Shown: piece after piece, positions 7,372 to 17,228 of the stretch
Layout: every line of letters begins with the position of its first letter
How positions within the stretch are numbered: position 1 is the first letter of the stretch
Assembly: GCA_945885655.1 (NCBI GenBank)
Contig: CAMCZE010000004.1
Span: forward strand, 1-32,016
Length of the DNA stretch: 32,016 nt
Direction: 5' to 3'
Origin: Bacteriovorax stolpii
GTDB taxonomy: Bacteria > Bdellovibrionota > Bacteriovoracia > Bacteriovoracales > Bacteriovoracaceae
Made by a program: the position numbers and the translations under genes
The notes under the pieces: generated by a model
Told to the model about the DNA's origin: nothing
Databases searched by the model: none
The model's input: only the letters and a program-made list of their open reading frames with translations

Positions 7372-8466
7372 ATGAATTATCCACGCCCTTTTGGCCCAGA
7401 ATTAAGCCTAAAACTCAAAAGTTTCAGAGGTCATGCCAAACCGATTAAGTTGGGCCAGATTGATTTTGACTCTAAACTCATCCTGGCCCCTATGGCGGGG
7501 ATCTGTAATATTCCTTTTCGCATTCTCATGGAAGACTTAGGGGCCGGTGGTACTGTTTCTGAGCTCATTTCATGCCACGGGATTAACTATGGTAATCAAC
7601 GAACCCTTGAAATGCTCAAGATCCATCCCTTAGAGAGAAATGTAGGTATCCAACTTTTTGGTGAAGATCCTGAATCGATGGCCAAGGCCAGTGAAGTGGC
7701 AGAAAGTTACGGGCCCAAATTTTTAGACATTAACATGGGCTGCCCTGTGACCAAAGTGGTCACCAAGGGTGGTGGCTCGGCCTTGATGAAAGACATTAAA
7801 AATCTAGCGCCATTATTTGAAAAAATGCGCTCTCGCATGAAGATCCCTTTATCAATTAAAATTAGAACAGGCTGGGATTCTAGTTCTCTGAACGCCGCTG
7901 AGGTGATGAAAATTGCGGCCGAGTCAGGGATTGAATGGGTCGCCATCCATGGACGCACACGCACTCAGCAGTACACGGGCCAAGCAAATTGGGATTTTAT
8001 CGAAAATCTCAATGAAGTTAAAAAAACTCCTCTTATTGGCAATGGTGACCTCCATCATCCCTATGGAGTTTCTGAGCGTCTTCAAAAAACTCAGTGTGAT
8101 GCTTTGATGATTGCCCGCGGGGCCCTTCGAAATCCTTTTATTTTCCTTGAATCACTTGATCCTCATTATGCTTCTCAAAAAAGATCTGTCTTCAATGGGT
8201 CCGATTATTGGGAGGTAGTGCAAAGACTTCATCACTACACCACGGAAACTTTTTCTGAAGAGCGGACCATCTTGGTCCAGATCAGAAAACTTGTGGTTTG
8301 GTTTGCTGCTGGTTTTCCCCATGCCGCCGCTTTCAGATCAAGAATCTTTACATGCCAAAATTTAGAGGAGTGCATGAAGATTTCGGAAGAGTACTTTTTA
8401 GGCCTTGGAAGTGCTCAAAAATTCATCAACTACGATGAAGTATTCATGAGTTCGGGCCATGGCTAA
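7372..8466 (+). CDS. dus: tRNA-dihydrouridine synthase (Dus family)
   Basis: An FMN-dependent enzyme reducing uridine to dihydrouridine in tRNA D-loops. The 364-aa product has the TIM-barrel motifs: LILAPMAGICNIPFR near residue 37; DINMGCPVTKVVTKGGGSAL with the catalytic Cys; SIKIRTGWD; AIHGRTRTQQYTG, an FMN/tRNA site; and MIARGALRNPFIF. A C-terminal helical domain follows. It most resembles DusB, but the exact target uridine cannot be assigned. It is a little longer than usual because of an N-terminal extension of about 30 residues. No ribosome binding site is visible; see the candidate promoter at 7337-7365. It is divergent from the HAD gene. Confidence 0.92.
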   Translation: MNYPRPFGPELSLKLKSFRGHAKPIKLGQIDFDSKLILAPMAGICNIPFRILMEDLGAGGTVSELISCHGINYGNQRTLEMLKIHPLERNVGIQLFGEDPESMAKASEVAESYGPKFLDINMGCPVTKVVTKGGGSALMKDIKNLAPLFEKMRSRMKIPLSIKIRTGWDSSSLNAAEVMKIAAESGIEWVAIHGRTRTQQYTGQANWDFIENLNEVKKTPLIGNGDLHHPYGVSERLQKTQCDALMIARGALRNPFIFLESLDPHYASQKRSVFNGSDYWEVVQRLHHYTTETFSEERTILVQIRKLVVWFAAGFPHAAAFRSRIFTCQNLEECMKISEEYFLGLGSAQKFINYDEVFMSSGHG

Positions 8467-8535
8467 CCCCCTTAATTCCCGACGTATCAAATAAGCTATC
8501 AAGATTTCCGATGTTTTAGCCGAAAATAGAGAGGT

Positions 8536-10488
8536 ATGAAATTCTTAATCCTGATCTTATTCATCACTCCTGCGTTTTCTCAAGAATTGGCACCTAATTG
8601 CCAAGAGCTCTCAAAAATTCTTCAAAGTCTTGAGCAAGACCTTGCCATGAGTTCCATCACAAATGTGCCTGGGGGATGTAATACATATATCAATCAAGAA
8701 ATTCCAGAGAATCAAAAAGGATATTTTGATGAAAAAAAGTGTGACACACTTAATACGATTGAAACTGAATTAAGATCTCTTGAAAACCAAGAAGGCATTT
8801 TAAAAGGCCTTCAGAGATTACGTCTGGATATTCAAGCATCATTGGATAAAACCAAAAAGACTACAGGTCTTGCGGCCGCAATCGCTGGGGAAGAATTTGT
8901 TCAAAAACTCAACATTGGGCAATCTTTTGAAACCATACTCCGTTTAGATATTGATTTGAGATTGAAATTTGAGAGTGAGATCAAGGGTAAAGATATTGAC
9001 ACAGCAGAAGAGATGAAGGCCCAATTTTTTTCTTTTTGTAATAACCCTGAAATCAAATCTCAAATAAAACCAGGCCAACACACCTTTTGTGAACCGGGAT
9101 TATTTAATCCCTCAGACGCAGCAGTTAAAGAATTAAACCTTTATCTGCATGAATTTGCATCGCCTGTCTCAGATGAGATTTCGAAAGCAGAATCTAAAAA
9201 GAGAGAGGAAGAGGCCCTCTCCAATAAAGATTCTAAAGGGGATCCTGTCTCTTTCACTGAGATGACTCAAAAGCTTGTTGAGGAACTTTCAAAAAGTACC
9301 AATACAGATGAAAAAACTGCAGGATTGGCGTTGGCCAAACTTACTAAGGATGAAAGTCAATCTCTGTCTAGAGATGAATTAAAGGCCGTTCAAAAACTGG
9401 GCTCTTTTACAAAAGATCATGATGCTTTAAAAAACAAAATATCCTCTGAACGGTATAAATTTTTACTTGATGATATTAAAAAAAGACAAGAACTTGAGAT
9501 TCGTTCTAAGGCGTCAATCCTTATTTCACAATATGGAACGAAACTCTCTTCTGATCAGCAGCTTAAATGTGCTAAAACAAAATCAGATATCAATGTGGCC
9601 AAAGATTGCCTAGAGCTCCTAGATCAATCTTATGGGACGAACGGAACGGCCGAGACAGATGTGCATAAAGGTGTGAAGGCGTTGAGTGCTTCTTTGCTCT
9701 ACTTAAATACATTACAAGAGATGCAAAATAAGTGCACAGGTGCCGAAAAAAATCCACTCCCAGACATTTGCAGCAATCCTGATTTTAACGTGGAAGACTT
9801 TGATTCCTTATATAAAAACATACATTCTTTAAATCTTATCCGTGCTCAAATCATTTCTGAAAATAAAAAACAAGCAGATCTAAAAAACTTCACTCTTGCC
9901 ACGATGATGAAAATGGATAACTGCTTAACTTCGGAACAAACTGAAATTGAATTTTGTGAAGCAGAACCAAAACTCAATACAGAGGCCATCTCTTTAAGTA
10001 GTGATATTTTGGATATCTCGATTGTCATCGGAAAATCCAACGAAAATTCTTCTAAACCAGATATCTCTGAGATTTGTAAAACAGATGGAAAAAATCACGA
10101 TGAAAAAAGATTATGTGCGGTACTCACTGGCCCGCCTGCTAGTGAAACACCTCTAGAGATTCCGAAAAAAGAAAATAAAGAGGAAGAAGTTTTCACGACT
10201 CCTGGGAAAAGAGAAGAGTCCAGCATTGCCGACAAGATAGGTAGTGTATTCGGGTTTGTACAACAAGTTCTGGCAAGCCCAAGTTCAGTTCCTCCTATCT
10301 ATCCAATGATACCTCCTCCAGGCTTTGCAAGTCCCTACGCCAACGGGGGCGGAGGGGCCATGTCGATCTCTGACCGCATTCTAGCACCGGCCGTTTTCCA
10401 GGGTGGCTTTGGATTTTATCGGAACACCCCTGGCACCCAACCTTTCACTTCATTTGGATCGCGAACAACGAGCTCTTTTTTTCCTTAA
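8536..10488 (+). CDS. secreted protein of unknown function, coiled-coil-rich, Pro/Gly-rich C-terminus
   Basis: A 650-aa exported protein that I do not recognise. Residues 1-15 are a signal peptide (MKFLILILFITPAFS, cleavage before Gln). Most of the chain is charged, Lys/Glu-rich and probably helical, with several stretches suited to coiled coil. Scattered Cys residues, often near FC, NC or IC, suggest disulphides in the periplasm. From about residue 585 the composition changes to Pro/Gly/Ser/Phe-rich, including PPIYPMIPPPGF and a run of five Gly. The end is aromatic. AGAGAGG sits almost against ATG 8536, which is unusually close. It precedes the giant lipoprotein at 10607 by 118 nt on the same strand, so a joint role is possible. 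Confidence 0.75.
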   Translation: MKFLILILFITPAFSQELAPNCQELSKILQSLEQDLAMSSITNVPGGCNTYINQEIPENQKGYFDEKKCDTLNTIETELRSLENQEGILKGLQRLRLDIQASLDKTKKTTGLAAAIAGEEFVQKLNIGQSFETILRLDIDLRLKFESEIKGKDIDTAEEMKAQFFSFCNNPEIKSQIKPGQHTFCEPGLFNPSDAAVKELNLYLHEFASPVSDEISKAESKKREEEALSNKDSKGDPVSFTEMTQKLVEELSKSTNTDEKTAGLALAKLTKDESQSLSRDELKAVQKLGSFTKDHDALKNKISSERYKFLLDDIKKRQELEIRSKASILISQYGTKLSSDQQLKCAKTKSDINVAKDCLELLDQSYGTNGTAETDVHKGVKALSASLLYLNTLQEMQNKCTGAEKNPLPDICSNPDFNVEDFDSLYKNIHSLNLIRAQIISENKKQADLKNFTLATMMKMDNCLTSEQTEIEFCEAEPKLNTEAISLSSDILDISIVIGKSNENSSKPDISEICKTDGKNHDEKRLCAVLTGPPASETPLEIPKKENKEEEVFTTPGKREESSIADKIGSVFGFVQQVLASPSSVPPIYPMIPPPGFASPYANGGGGAMSISDRILAPAVFQGGFGFYRNTPGTQPFTSFGSRTTSSFFP

Positions 10489-10606
10489 ATCGTTTTTCTC
10501 AGGTACATATTTCCCCCTATGAAAATGGAACAATTTTCCGCGACTCGAGTACAATAAAGACTGTGGTGTAAAATTCCGACATAAAAAGCTGGGAGATATA
10601 ACTAGC

Positions 10607-13600
10607 ATGGATGTTAAGTTATTACTGGTCTTATTATTTGCCATCATCTCATGTACACCTCAAGGCGATGTGAGCAAAGGCAGTTCAGTCAGTCCCACTT
10701 CCACCGGGGGCAGTACAGGTGGATCATCAACTTCAACTTCTCTTACGACAATATGGAATTTTTTAGGAACCAACGCCAACCTCATTTCAGTTAATGTTAC
10801 CAATATTCAAACCGCCTATTTGGTTGGGGCACCCGTTGAAAAATTTTTAGATACAACTGTTGATGGCATTTTTACCAACTTCGCCGGAGCGGAATATTGC
10901 CTCATCTCAAACTTCACCATTAGTGGAACTGCAACCCAGCTTAGAACTCGAGTGGTTCCTATTTCTTATTTTGATTTTAAGGCCAATAAAACAGTACGTG
11001 TTTTCCGAGTGGACTTTCCTGATGTCACAAACTCACAAGGTTTATGTAACCTTCCTGTTAGAACATTCAGTGCCACGGGTGCTTTAGTGGTTGAGCCTTT
11101 TGCGACTCCAAAGTTTGACCCCAATTTATTGTGTTCGACTTGTACGAGTTTTTTAACTTCAGGCAAATTACGCCTTTTTAAACGTGGAACAACCCTAGAT
11201 GAAGTTTCGCTCAATCTTGTTACTCTAACTCCTCTTACTCTCAAAGTTGATCCAAATGCTAACTCCACTGGAGAGGTAGGAATTTGCAGCAATTCTGAGT
11301 GTGTCTCCCGAGGTTTTGATTGCTGTTTAGATAATCAATGTGTCAGAGATGGATTCCCTAGACCTTCAGCATCTTTATCCCATACAACTCAATTGGCCAT
11401 GGCCGAAGCGGAGAGACTTCAAAATCCTTTGGCCTATTTAAATTATCCTCACCTTTTTTATGTGTGTGGAAATTCTATTCCAACGACGACAACCACTGGA
11501 CCAACTACTGGTGTTACTTATGATGCTGCATTTGAAGCGTTAAAAAATGATTATAACTGTATCCAGGATTTAAAAAATCTTTCAAGTTCTACTCCTTTTC
11601 ATTCGGATACACTTTTAGCTCCTGGCCTTCACCCTTTTAATGCTTCAACAAAATGTTTAACTTCAGCTGCTCAAACTTCTTCAACGATGTTTTATCAAAG
11701 TGTGATGAGACGTCTTTATCAAACCTGTGGATGCGCTCAAACAAACCTTCCGGACATGGTGAGTTCTTGTCCGGCCTATGACTATGTCATCGAAGAAGCA
11801 AGTACGACTGGTGCTCCTTTAAGAATTGATTGTTTCACACCCGCAGTGGTTGAACCTAGCATTCCATCAACTCAAAACGTTAACGTCAGTGCAAGATCTG
11901 CTCCTCATCGCTTTTTTGATTCTTCTGGTAATGAACAGGTTCTTTCGTTAAATGCAAATTTCACTCAAGAAGGTGAGGTTTTTAATTACGCCGATGATCA
12001 AAAACTTATACCTCAAGCTCAAAACTTCAGCATGAATTCTATTCTTGGCCAAATGAGTGTGACCATGGATAAGGCCCTTCCGGCCAAAACGGTGGACGTT
12101 GAGGTTGATCAGGTCTATCTCATTTCTACCAGACAAGGATTTTATACTCCATGCCCAACATGCTCTAAAGACTCTTGGCTCTCAACTCTCACCGCTTTTC
12201 CCACCTCTTCATTTGGAACAGGACTTCAGGCCATAGGACACTCAACTGCCCGAGACGAACTTTCAACAAACATCACTGGCGGCAATTACGAAGATACCAT
12301 CTTTGGAAGAGCGTGCTGGCTACCACCAACGATGATTCCTTTCACTCACGCTTCAAACTCAACCATCGCCACTCAAAGAACTGATCGTTTACGTGCTCAG
12401 GCCGCTCTTTTTATCAATGGATATCAGAAGGATTGGTTCGGTTTTAATAAAGGTGCGACCATTGGATCCTTTGATGGAGTAACCTGGTTTGCCATTGGAA
12501 AAGGCAGAATTGTCAGATCCACATCAAAAAAACTTTTCCTCGCCATCAATGCTCCATTTGCTGATGTCGCAAGTCCCACTCTTCAAGTGGTAAATATATC
12601 TGCCTTTGATGGAATCTCTCAGGCCACGGCCGTAGATTACGATCCACAGTTTCATCTCTCCCACCCGCTACAAAACGAAGCAGGAAACTGTCAGGCCAAT
12701 CACTTTTGTTCAACAGATACAGATTGTGTAACAAAACTTGGTTGGGAATATTCTTGTGCTGACGTTAAAACCGTAAAAACCAAGTGGCCAACTTTTGATG
12801 CAGACGGAAATGAAAAAACGGGCTCAACGATCTTAACCTTAGATCAAATCCTTGCTCAAAAGAAGTTTCCCTCCGCCAGCTCCAAGAGATGCATTTACAG
12901 GGGAGCAGGGGCCTTATGTAACAGGGCCACTGAAGCGCAACTCAATCTTATGGATGTTAATGAAAAACGTTTTGCCACCTGTGCACCAAATTTTTTCTGT
13001 GCTGATGTGGATAACACCGCCGCCACTAATTCTGTTTTTAACTCTAAGATCTCTCGTTTTGCTGGGCCCATTGAAGACATTCCCGTCGTAAGAAATCATC
13101 TTTATGGAAGAGATACAAACGTCCTTGGACGTCCACTTCATTATGTGGCCACGTCATCTTCAACTGCAGCTTTAGAAACCACGACACTCCCCTTTAACAT
13201 CTTCAGTATCCTAAAAGATAATTCGGCCTTAACTCTCATTCCTCCTGAAGTTTCAAATGATGAAACCGGTGTATGCCGCCCAGGAAAGGCCCTCGATGCT
13301 AACTCACCTTTCACTCAGCATCGATCAGCAGACACCGAAAGTCGCACGGACTTCATCAATCAAATTGCGAGTTGTGATTCAAAAAACTTTAAAAACGCAA
13401 CCACTACCACCGTAGGCCGATTTGCATCATGCCCTGTTATAAATGCGACCTCTGGTAACTACACCATGTTCACCAGTATTCTTCCCCTAACATTTTCAGG
13501 TCTCGAACATGCTCAGGCAGCAAGACATCAAAACTCATGTGGCCTAGAAGTTGTGAGTGGCATGAGCTCGGCCACCATGAATTTATCAAGTACCACCACC

Positions 13601-15913
13601 GACCAAATAAGCATCTTCTCACCATTTAAACTCATTGAGGCAAAACCCCTGAGTAATACTTCTCAAACAATCATTGATCCGACTCTTACCCGTGATGCTT
13701 GTTTAAGAAGAGCGGGCCAAGTCTGTCACACCGACTTAGACTGTGGGCCAAATAAATTCCATGCGGCCCAAGTTGATTTTTTTCCATCTTTTTTTGGTAA
13801 CGATGCAGAGAAGGCCTATTACAGTGAGTATCTTGTCTGTGGCCAGGAAACTCCAAAACCTCTTCCTTCTCAAGGAACGGTCTTCACAAGTTTTAACATG
13901 GGATTAAATCGCTGTTGCCGTGAGGCCGGTAAAGACATCTCAACTTTCACCAGTGATATACCTACATCAAATGTTACCTCCCTCTCTGGTGGTGTACACT
14001 CTGTTCCTTATGAAGCATCCTCACAATTACTCATGAGCCTAGCGGTCACGGATACTCCACAGAATAGTGCTTTCAAAAATTCAAGACTCATGACGGTTGA
14101 AAATCTGGGTACGCCCGACAGACCTTACCTCACTGCTTTCCAAAACTGGACAAATGCCGCCGCACAAACATTAGTAGCAACCAATGTAAAAAGTCTTGGT
14201 GTTGGATCAACATTTCTAAATGTTAACGTTAGAACACCTAAACAATGGAGAACTTTAAACGAGGCCAACAGTGAAACTTGTTGTGGAGGTGGCTGGGTTC
14301 GTAAGTTTGCAGATGGAACAAATAATTGGAGTAAACGTGATCGATTGTTTATGGATGTGACAAACTTTAAATGTCTTAACTCTAGAACGACACTCTTAAC
14401 AAATCCTACTTCCTTTGATGACTATTATAGACTTCCTTTTACAAAAACAACCAACGCTGTTCTCCCCTTGAGAACTTATGTTCCTGCTAGTAATAATGCT
14501 ACAAATACCGTGGCAAAAGATTTTTTACATTATTGTATTGACCCCTTAGGAGAGGTTGCAAGTTGCGCGCAATTTGGATTTGAATCAAACGTTGCAGATA
14601 CTCCACCTGATTCAAATCCGAGTTTTACCTATGAAGGCTCCATTCAGGTTAATACTCTGACTCCAAATTTTGTCGATAAACTTGATTACCTATTTAAACC
14701 TTTTAGTGCAGATACTGATGTTCGAACTCATCTTAATTTTACAACAACTGATGCACGTAAAAACATAAAAATAAAAATTCCAAGTTATATCTCTTCTGAA
14801 TTTGAAGAACGTTTAAACGAAGATGAGCTTGCAGGTGTTCACAACACGATTAAATTGGTCAATGCGGATGAATCATTCTTCACAGAATGTTCTCCTAATT
14901 CAGTAGCTTTTCCATTTGAAACTACACTCACATCACCTACTACTGGCGATACACTGACCTGCATTCCTATAAATGGCAACTGCTGTTATGCTTATGATCA
15001 AGCTACTCGAACTATAATTGCAACTGCTCAAGCTGGTTCTATTGGAGGAGCTGTTCCAGACGATGAGGATCTAGGTTTAACTTTTGAATTTCACGCTGTA
15101 GGCTCTGTAGATCTAAGAAATTTTTTAAGTCCTAAACCTGGTTATCAAGCCTTAACAAAAACACGTACCAAACCAGGAACAGACTCATACTACCTGCGCC
15201 GTTTAGGAAACTTCGAACTTCTTGGCATTCCACAAATATCTTACGAGGCCCTTTATTGTAATGATGATGAGGACAGAGTTGTTCCTGGACTTTTTAAAAC
15301 ATCTTTGCCTGATAGAGCTAGTTTTGAGGTCAATACAAATTCATTTAAAGACAACGGAATTCATTTCGTGAACCAATTTGCCACTGATCATGAGCCCATT
15401 TTTTCTGCGAATGATTTTAAATGCTGCTCACCATTGGGTAAAACGGTGAACTCTCAGGCCACATGTTGTTCTGGTTTTGGTGTTTCTAATAATGCGACCA
15501 ACACCAGTTTTACTTGCAGACTTCCGGCGGGTACAGATTTGATGGTGTATTTTAACCGTTTTGTTTCTAACGAAGGTGTGGGTACTGACAAACCAGGTGG
15601 CGGTTTGGTGGAAGCTGATTTTGAAGACCAGACTGGGGAACCAAAAGTTCTTAATGCAAGCGTGATTCAGAAAATTTCGGCGATGGGAAATGCTTTTTGT
15701 GTGAACAATTCAGTTCGCCAAGGTGGAGCTTTTGGCCAGTTTGCTCCAGAGCCAGTAGGCCCTTTCACACGATCGGCCATCCCTATATATAATATCGTTG
15801 ATTCTTTTGGAGATTTTGCTACAAATTCCAATGCCACAAAAACTGTTGATGTGGGATACTTTGCTTTTATGAACGGTTTCCGCTGGAACCACCACCTATA
15901 TTGTGATGACTAG
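10607..15913 (+). CDS. giant cysteine-rich surface lipoprotein, unknown function
   Basis: A 1768-aa predicted lipoprotein. The first 16 residues are a lipoprotein signal with lipobox AIISC, the lipidated residue being Cys16. A Ser/Thr/Gly-rich linker (about 20-47) follows, as in proteins displayed away from a membrane. By hand I count about 55 Cys, including six adjacent Cys-Cys pairs (for example DCC, RCC, NCC, KCC and TCC twice). Short patterns of the type C-x-x-D-x-D-C recur (CSTDTDC, CHTDLDC), resembling small disulphide-knot modules. Otherwise the sequence is Thr/Asn/Phe-rich and probably beta-structured. No transmembrane segment, protease motif or known domain was recognised. GGGAG lies 11 nt before the ATG. 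The thioesterase gene starts 12 nt after the stop. A surface or extracellular role is inference. Confidence 0.8.
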   Translation: MDVKLLLVLLFAIISCTPQGDVSKGSSVSPTSTGGSTGGSSTSTSLTTIWNFLGTNANLISVNVTNIQTAYLVGAPVEKFLDTTVDGIFTNFAGAEYCLISNFTISGTATQLRTRVVPISYFDFKANKTVRVFRVDFPDVTNSQGLCNLPVRTFSATGALVVEPFATPKFDPNLLCSTCTSFLTSGKLRLFKRGTTLDEVSLNLVTLTPLTLKVDPNANSTGEVGICSNSECVSRGFDCCLDNQCVRDGFPRPSASLSHTTQLAMAEAERLQNPLAYLNYPHLFYVCGNSIPTTTTTGPTTGVTYDAAFEALKNDYNCIQDLKNLSSSTPFHSDTLLAPGLHPFNASTKCLTSAAQTSSTMFYQSVMRRLYQTCGCAQTNLPDMVSSCPAYDYVIEEASTTGAPLRIDCFTPAVVEPSIPSTQNVNVSARSAPHRFFDSSGNEQVLSLNANFTQEGEVFNYADDQKLIPQAQNFSMNSILGQMSVTMDKALPAKTVDVEVDQVYLISTRQGFYTPCPTCSKDSWLSTLTAFPTSSFGTGLQAIGHSTARDELSTNITGGNYEDTIFGRACWLPPTMIPFTHASNSTIATQRTDRLRAQAALFINGYQKDWFGFNKGATIGSFDGVTWFAIGKGRIVRSTSKKLFLAINAPFADVASPTLQVVNISAFDGISQATAVDYDPQFHLSHPLQNEAGNCQANHFCSTDTDCVTKLGWEYSCADVKTVKTKWPTFDADGNEKTGSTILTLDQILAQKKFPSASSKRCIYRGAGALCNRATEAQLNLMDVNEKRFATCAPNFFCADVDNTAATNSVFNSKISRFAGPIEDIPVVRNHLYGRDTNVLGRPLHYVATSSSTAALETTTLPFNIFSILKDNSALTLIPPEVSNDETGVCRPGKALDANSPFTQHRSADTESRTDFINQIASCDSKNFKNATTTTVGRFASCPVINATSGNYTMFTSILPLTFSGLEHAQAARHQNSCGLEVVSGMSSATMNLSSTTTDQISIFSPFKLIEAKPLSNTSQTIIDPTLTRDACLRRAGQVCHTDLDCGPNKFHAAQVDFFPSFFGNDAEKAYYSEYLVCGQETPKPLPSQGTVFTSFNMGLNRCCREAGKDISTFTSDIPTSNVTSLSGGVHSVPYEASSQLLMSLAVTDTPQNSAFKNSRLMTVENLGTPDRPYLTAFQNWTNAAAQTLVATNVKSLGVGSTFLNVNVRTPKQWRTLNEANSETCCGGGWVRKFADGTNNWSKRDRLFMDVTNFKCLNSRTTLLTNPTSFDDYYRLPFTKTTNAVLPLRTYVPASNNATNTVAKDFLHYCIDPLGEVASCAQFGFESNVADTPPDSNPSFTYEGSIQVNTLTPNFVDKLDYLFKPFSADTDVRTHLNFTTTDARKNIKIKIPSYISSEFEERLNEDELAGVHNTIKLVNADESFFTECSPNSVAFPFETTLTSPTTGDTLTCIPINGNCCYAYDQATRTIIATAQAGSIGGAVPDDEDLGLTFEFHAVGSVDLRNFLSPKPGYQALTKTRTKPGTDSYYLRRLGNFELLGIPQISYEALYCNDDEDRVVPGLFKTSLPDRASFEVNTNSFKDNGIHFVNQFATDHEPIFSANDFKCCSPLGKTVNSQATCCSGFGVSNNATNTSFTCRLPAGTDLMVYFNRFVSNEGVGTDKPGGGLVEADFEDQTGEPKVLNASVIQKISAMGNAFCVNNSVRQGGAFGQFAPEPVGPFTRSAIPIYNIVDSFGDFATNSNATKTVDVGYFAFMNGFRWNHHLYCDD

Positions 15914-15925
15914 AGGCCTTAAAAT

Positions 15926-16411
15926 ATGAAACGAAATGCAAAAACTCCTTCTGAAACTTCTGTAGAAATGCGTGAACTTGTCATGCCTAACCACACCAAT
16001 CCCCAAAACACAGTATTTGGGGGAACAGTGATGAGCTGGATTGATATTGCCGCTGCGATGGTGGCCGCACGACACTGTGGACGTCCGGTTGTCACGGCCC
16101 ATATAGATGACATTGATTTTATCGCTCCCATTAAAATGGGCTACCACGTGCTTATTCAGGCCTCACTAAATTATGTTGGAAAAACATCCATGGTTATCGG
16201 TGTAAAAGTGACTTCAGAAAATCCCTACACTGGTGAGTGTCGCACAACGACCAAGGCCTACCTTACGTTTGTGGCCCTTGATGATTTAGGCCGCCCAGTT
16301 GTTGTGCCTGAACTCACACTCCAAAGTGAAGATGAATTCCGGCGTTTTGAGAATGCTAAAAAAAGAGTCGCCATGAAAAAAGAATTTAGAGGCTCTCTGA
16401 GAAGCAAATGA
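15926..16411 (+). CDS. acyl-CoA thioesterase, hotdog fold (YciA/BACH type)
   Basis: A 161-aa single-hotdog thioesterase that would hydrolyse acyl-CoA to fatty acid and CoA in the cytoplasm. The family core is clear: NTVFGGTVMSWIDIAAAMVA with the active-site Asp40, VVTAHIDDIDFIAPIKMG, and the central strands ending KAYLTFVALD. The N-terminal MRELVMPNHTNPQ segment is also typical of this subgroup. Chain-length preference cannot be told. AGAGG lies upstream of ATG 15926. Its stop overlaps the next gene as ATGA, tying it to the desaturase-like protein and suggesting a membrane-lipid remodelling pair. It lies 12 nt after the giant lipoprotein and may share its mRNA. Confidence 0.9.
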   Translation: MKRNAKTPSETSVEMRELVMPNHTNPQNTVFGGTVMSWIDIAAAMVAARHCGRPVVTAHIDDIDFIAPIKMGYHVLIQASLNYVGKTSMVIGVKVTSENPYTGECRTTTKAYLTFVALDDLGRPVVVPELTLQSEDEFRRFENAKKRVAMKKEFRGSLRSK

Positions 16412-17217
16412 AATATTCCCGATATGACTTTATTTTAGTGTTGCTCTCTTTTTTTCAGGCATCAGGCCTGTTATTGTGGGCCATTTATTTTAACGATTTA
16501 TATTTCAACGAAAACTGTCTGATCTTTTTATTTCAATTATTTTTGTTTTATTTTAACCCTATCGTAACCACTCATAACTTTTTACACACACCTTTTTTCA
16601 CTTCTTCTTGGATGAATAGCTCTTTTGCCATTTTAAACTCTATGAATCTTGGTCTGCCTCAAATTCTCTATAAATATCATCACCTCAATCATCACCGTCA
16701 TAATAACTCTCTCGAAGATCCTTCATCGACCTATCTTTTTGGGAAAAATAAAAAGCAGGAACACTGGATCAGCTACAGTGCTCGTTCGTTATTTAGAGAA
16801 GGAACTACCCTTGCTTTTAAACAGACTTTACAAAAAAAAGAAACGGCCCAGCTCTTGGTTGAAACTCTAAGCACACTTTTTTTTTGGTCCATGTTAGTTT
16901 TTATTAATTGGAAATTTTTTATTTGTGCTTACTTGCCACTTTTTTATGCGGGATGGTTTTTGGCCCATGTTGAAAATTATTTTGAACACTTCAAGGCCCG
17001 TGCTCCATCAAATCGTTTTGGGAATGCAGTCAGTTTTTATGGGAGAGGTTATAATATTGTAATGTTTAATGAAGGGTATCATCAAGAGCATCACATCTCG
17101 CCTCAAGAACATTGGTCAAAACGTCCTGAAACAACACTTCGTTATCAAAAACAAATGAGGGAAGCAGGTGCCTATACGGCCAAACTTCCCCCACTCTTAG
17201 GTATGTTCGAAAGATAA
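16408..17217 (+). CDS. fatty-acid-desaturase-like membrane di-iron oxygenase
   Basis: A 269-aa membrane protein with three His boxes of the desaturase/hydroxylase superfamily: HNFLH (56-60), HHLNHHRH (91-98) and HQEHH (225-229), plus an extra His pair (187, 194). These coordinate two irons. Hydrophobic segments lie at about 8-30, 35-55 and 155-185. Such enzymes desaturate or hydroxylate acyl chains, and some relatives act on carotenoids or sterols; the substrate is not certain here. The start codon overlaps the thioesterase stop as ATGA, favouring an acyl-lipid substrate. It is short for a desaturase (300-400 aa). It ends 11 nt before the convergent glutaminase-like gene, with no obvious terminator between. 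Confidence 0.82.
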   Translation: MKYSRYDFILVLLSFFQASGLLLWAIYFNDLYFNENCLIFLFQLFLFYFNPIVTTHNFLHTPFFTSSWMNSSFAILNSMNLGLPQILYKYHHLNHHRHNNSLEDPSSTYLFGKNKKQEHWISYSARSLFREGTTLAFKQTLQKKETAQLLVETLSTLFFWSMLVFINWKFFICAYLPLFYAGWFLAHVENYFEHFKARAPSNRFGNAVSFYGRGYNIVMFNEGYHQEHHISPQEHWSKRPETTLRYQKQMREAGAYTAKLPPLLGMFER

Positions 17218-17228
17218 CTTATTAAAGC

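Noticed and set aside
10550-10555. TACAAT as a promoter -10 for the giant lipoprotein
   Set aside because: The -10 match is good, but no acceptable -35 is found at 16-18 nt, so I did not list it.
10966-11292. Open frame of 108 aa on the minus strand within the giant lipoprotein
   Set aside because: It is a shadow of a continuous 1768-aa frame and has no start signal or family resemblance.
10607-15913. Many N-x-S/T sequons in the giant lipoprotein, suggesting N-glycosylation
   Set aside because: A rough count of 25-30 is about what its Asn and Ser/Thr content predicts, and no glycosyltransferase is nearby.
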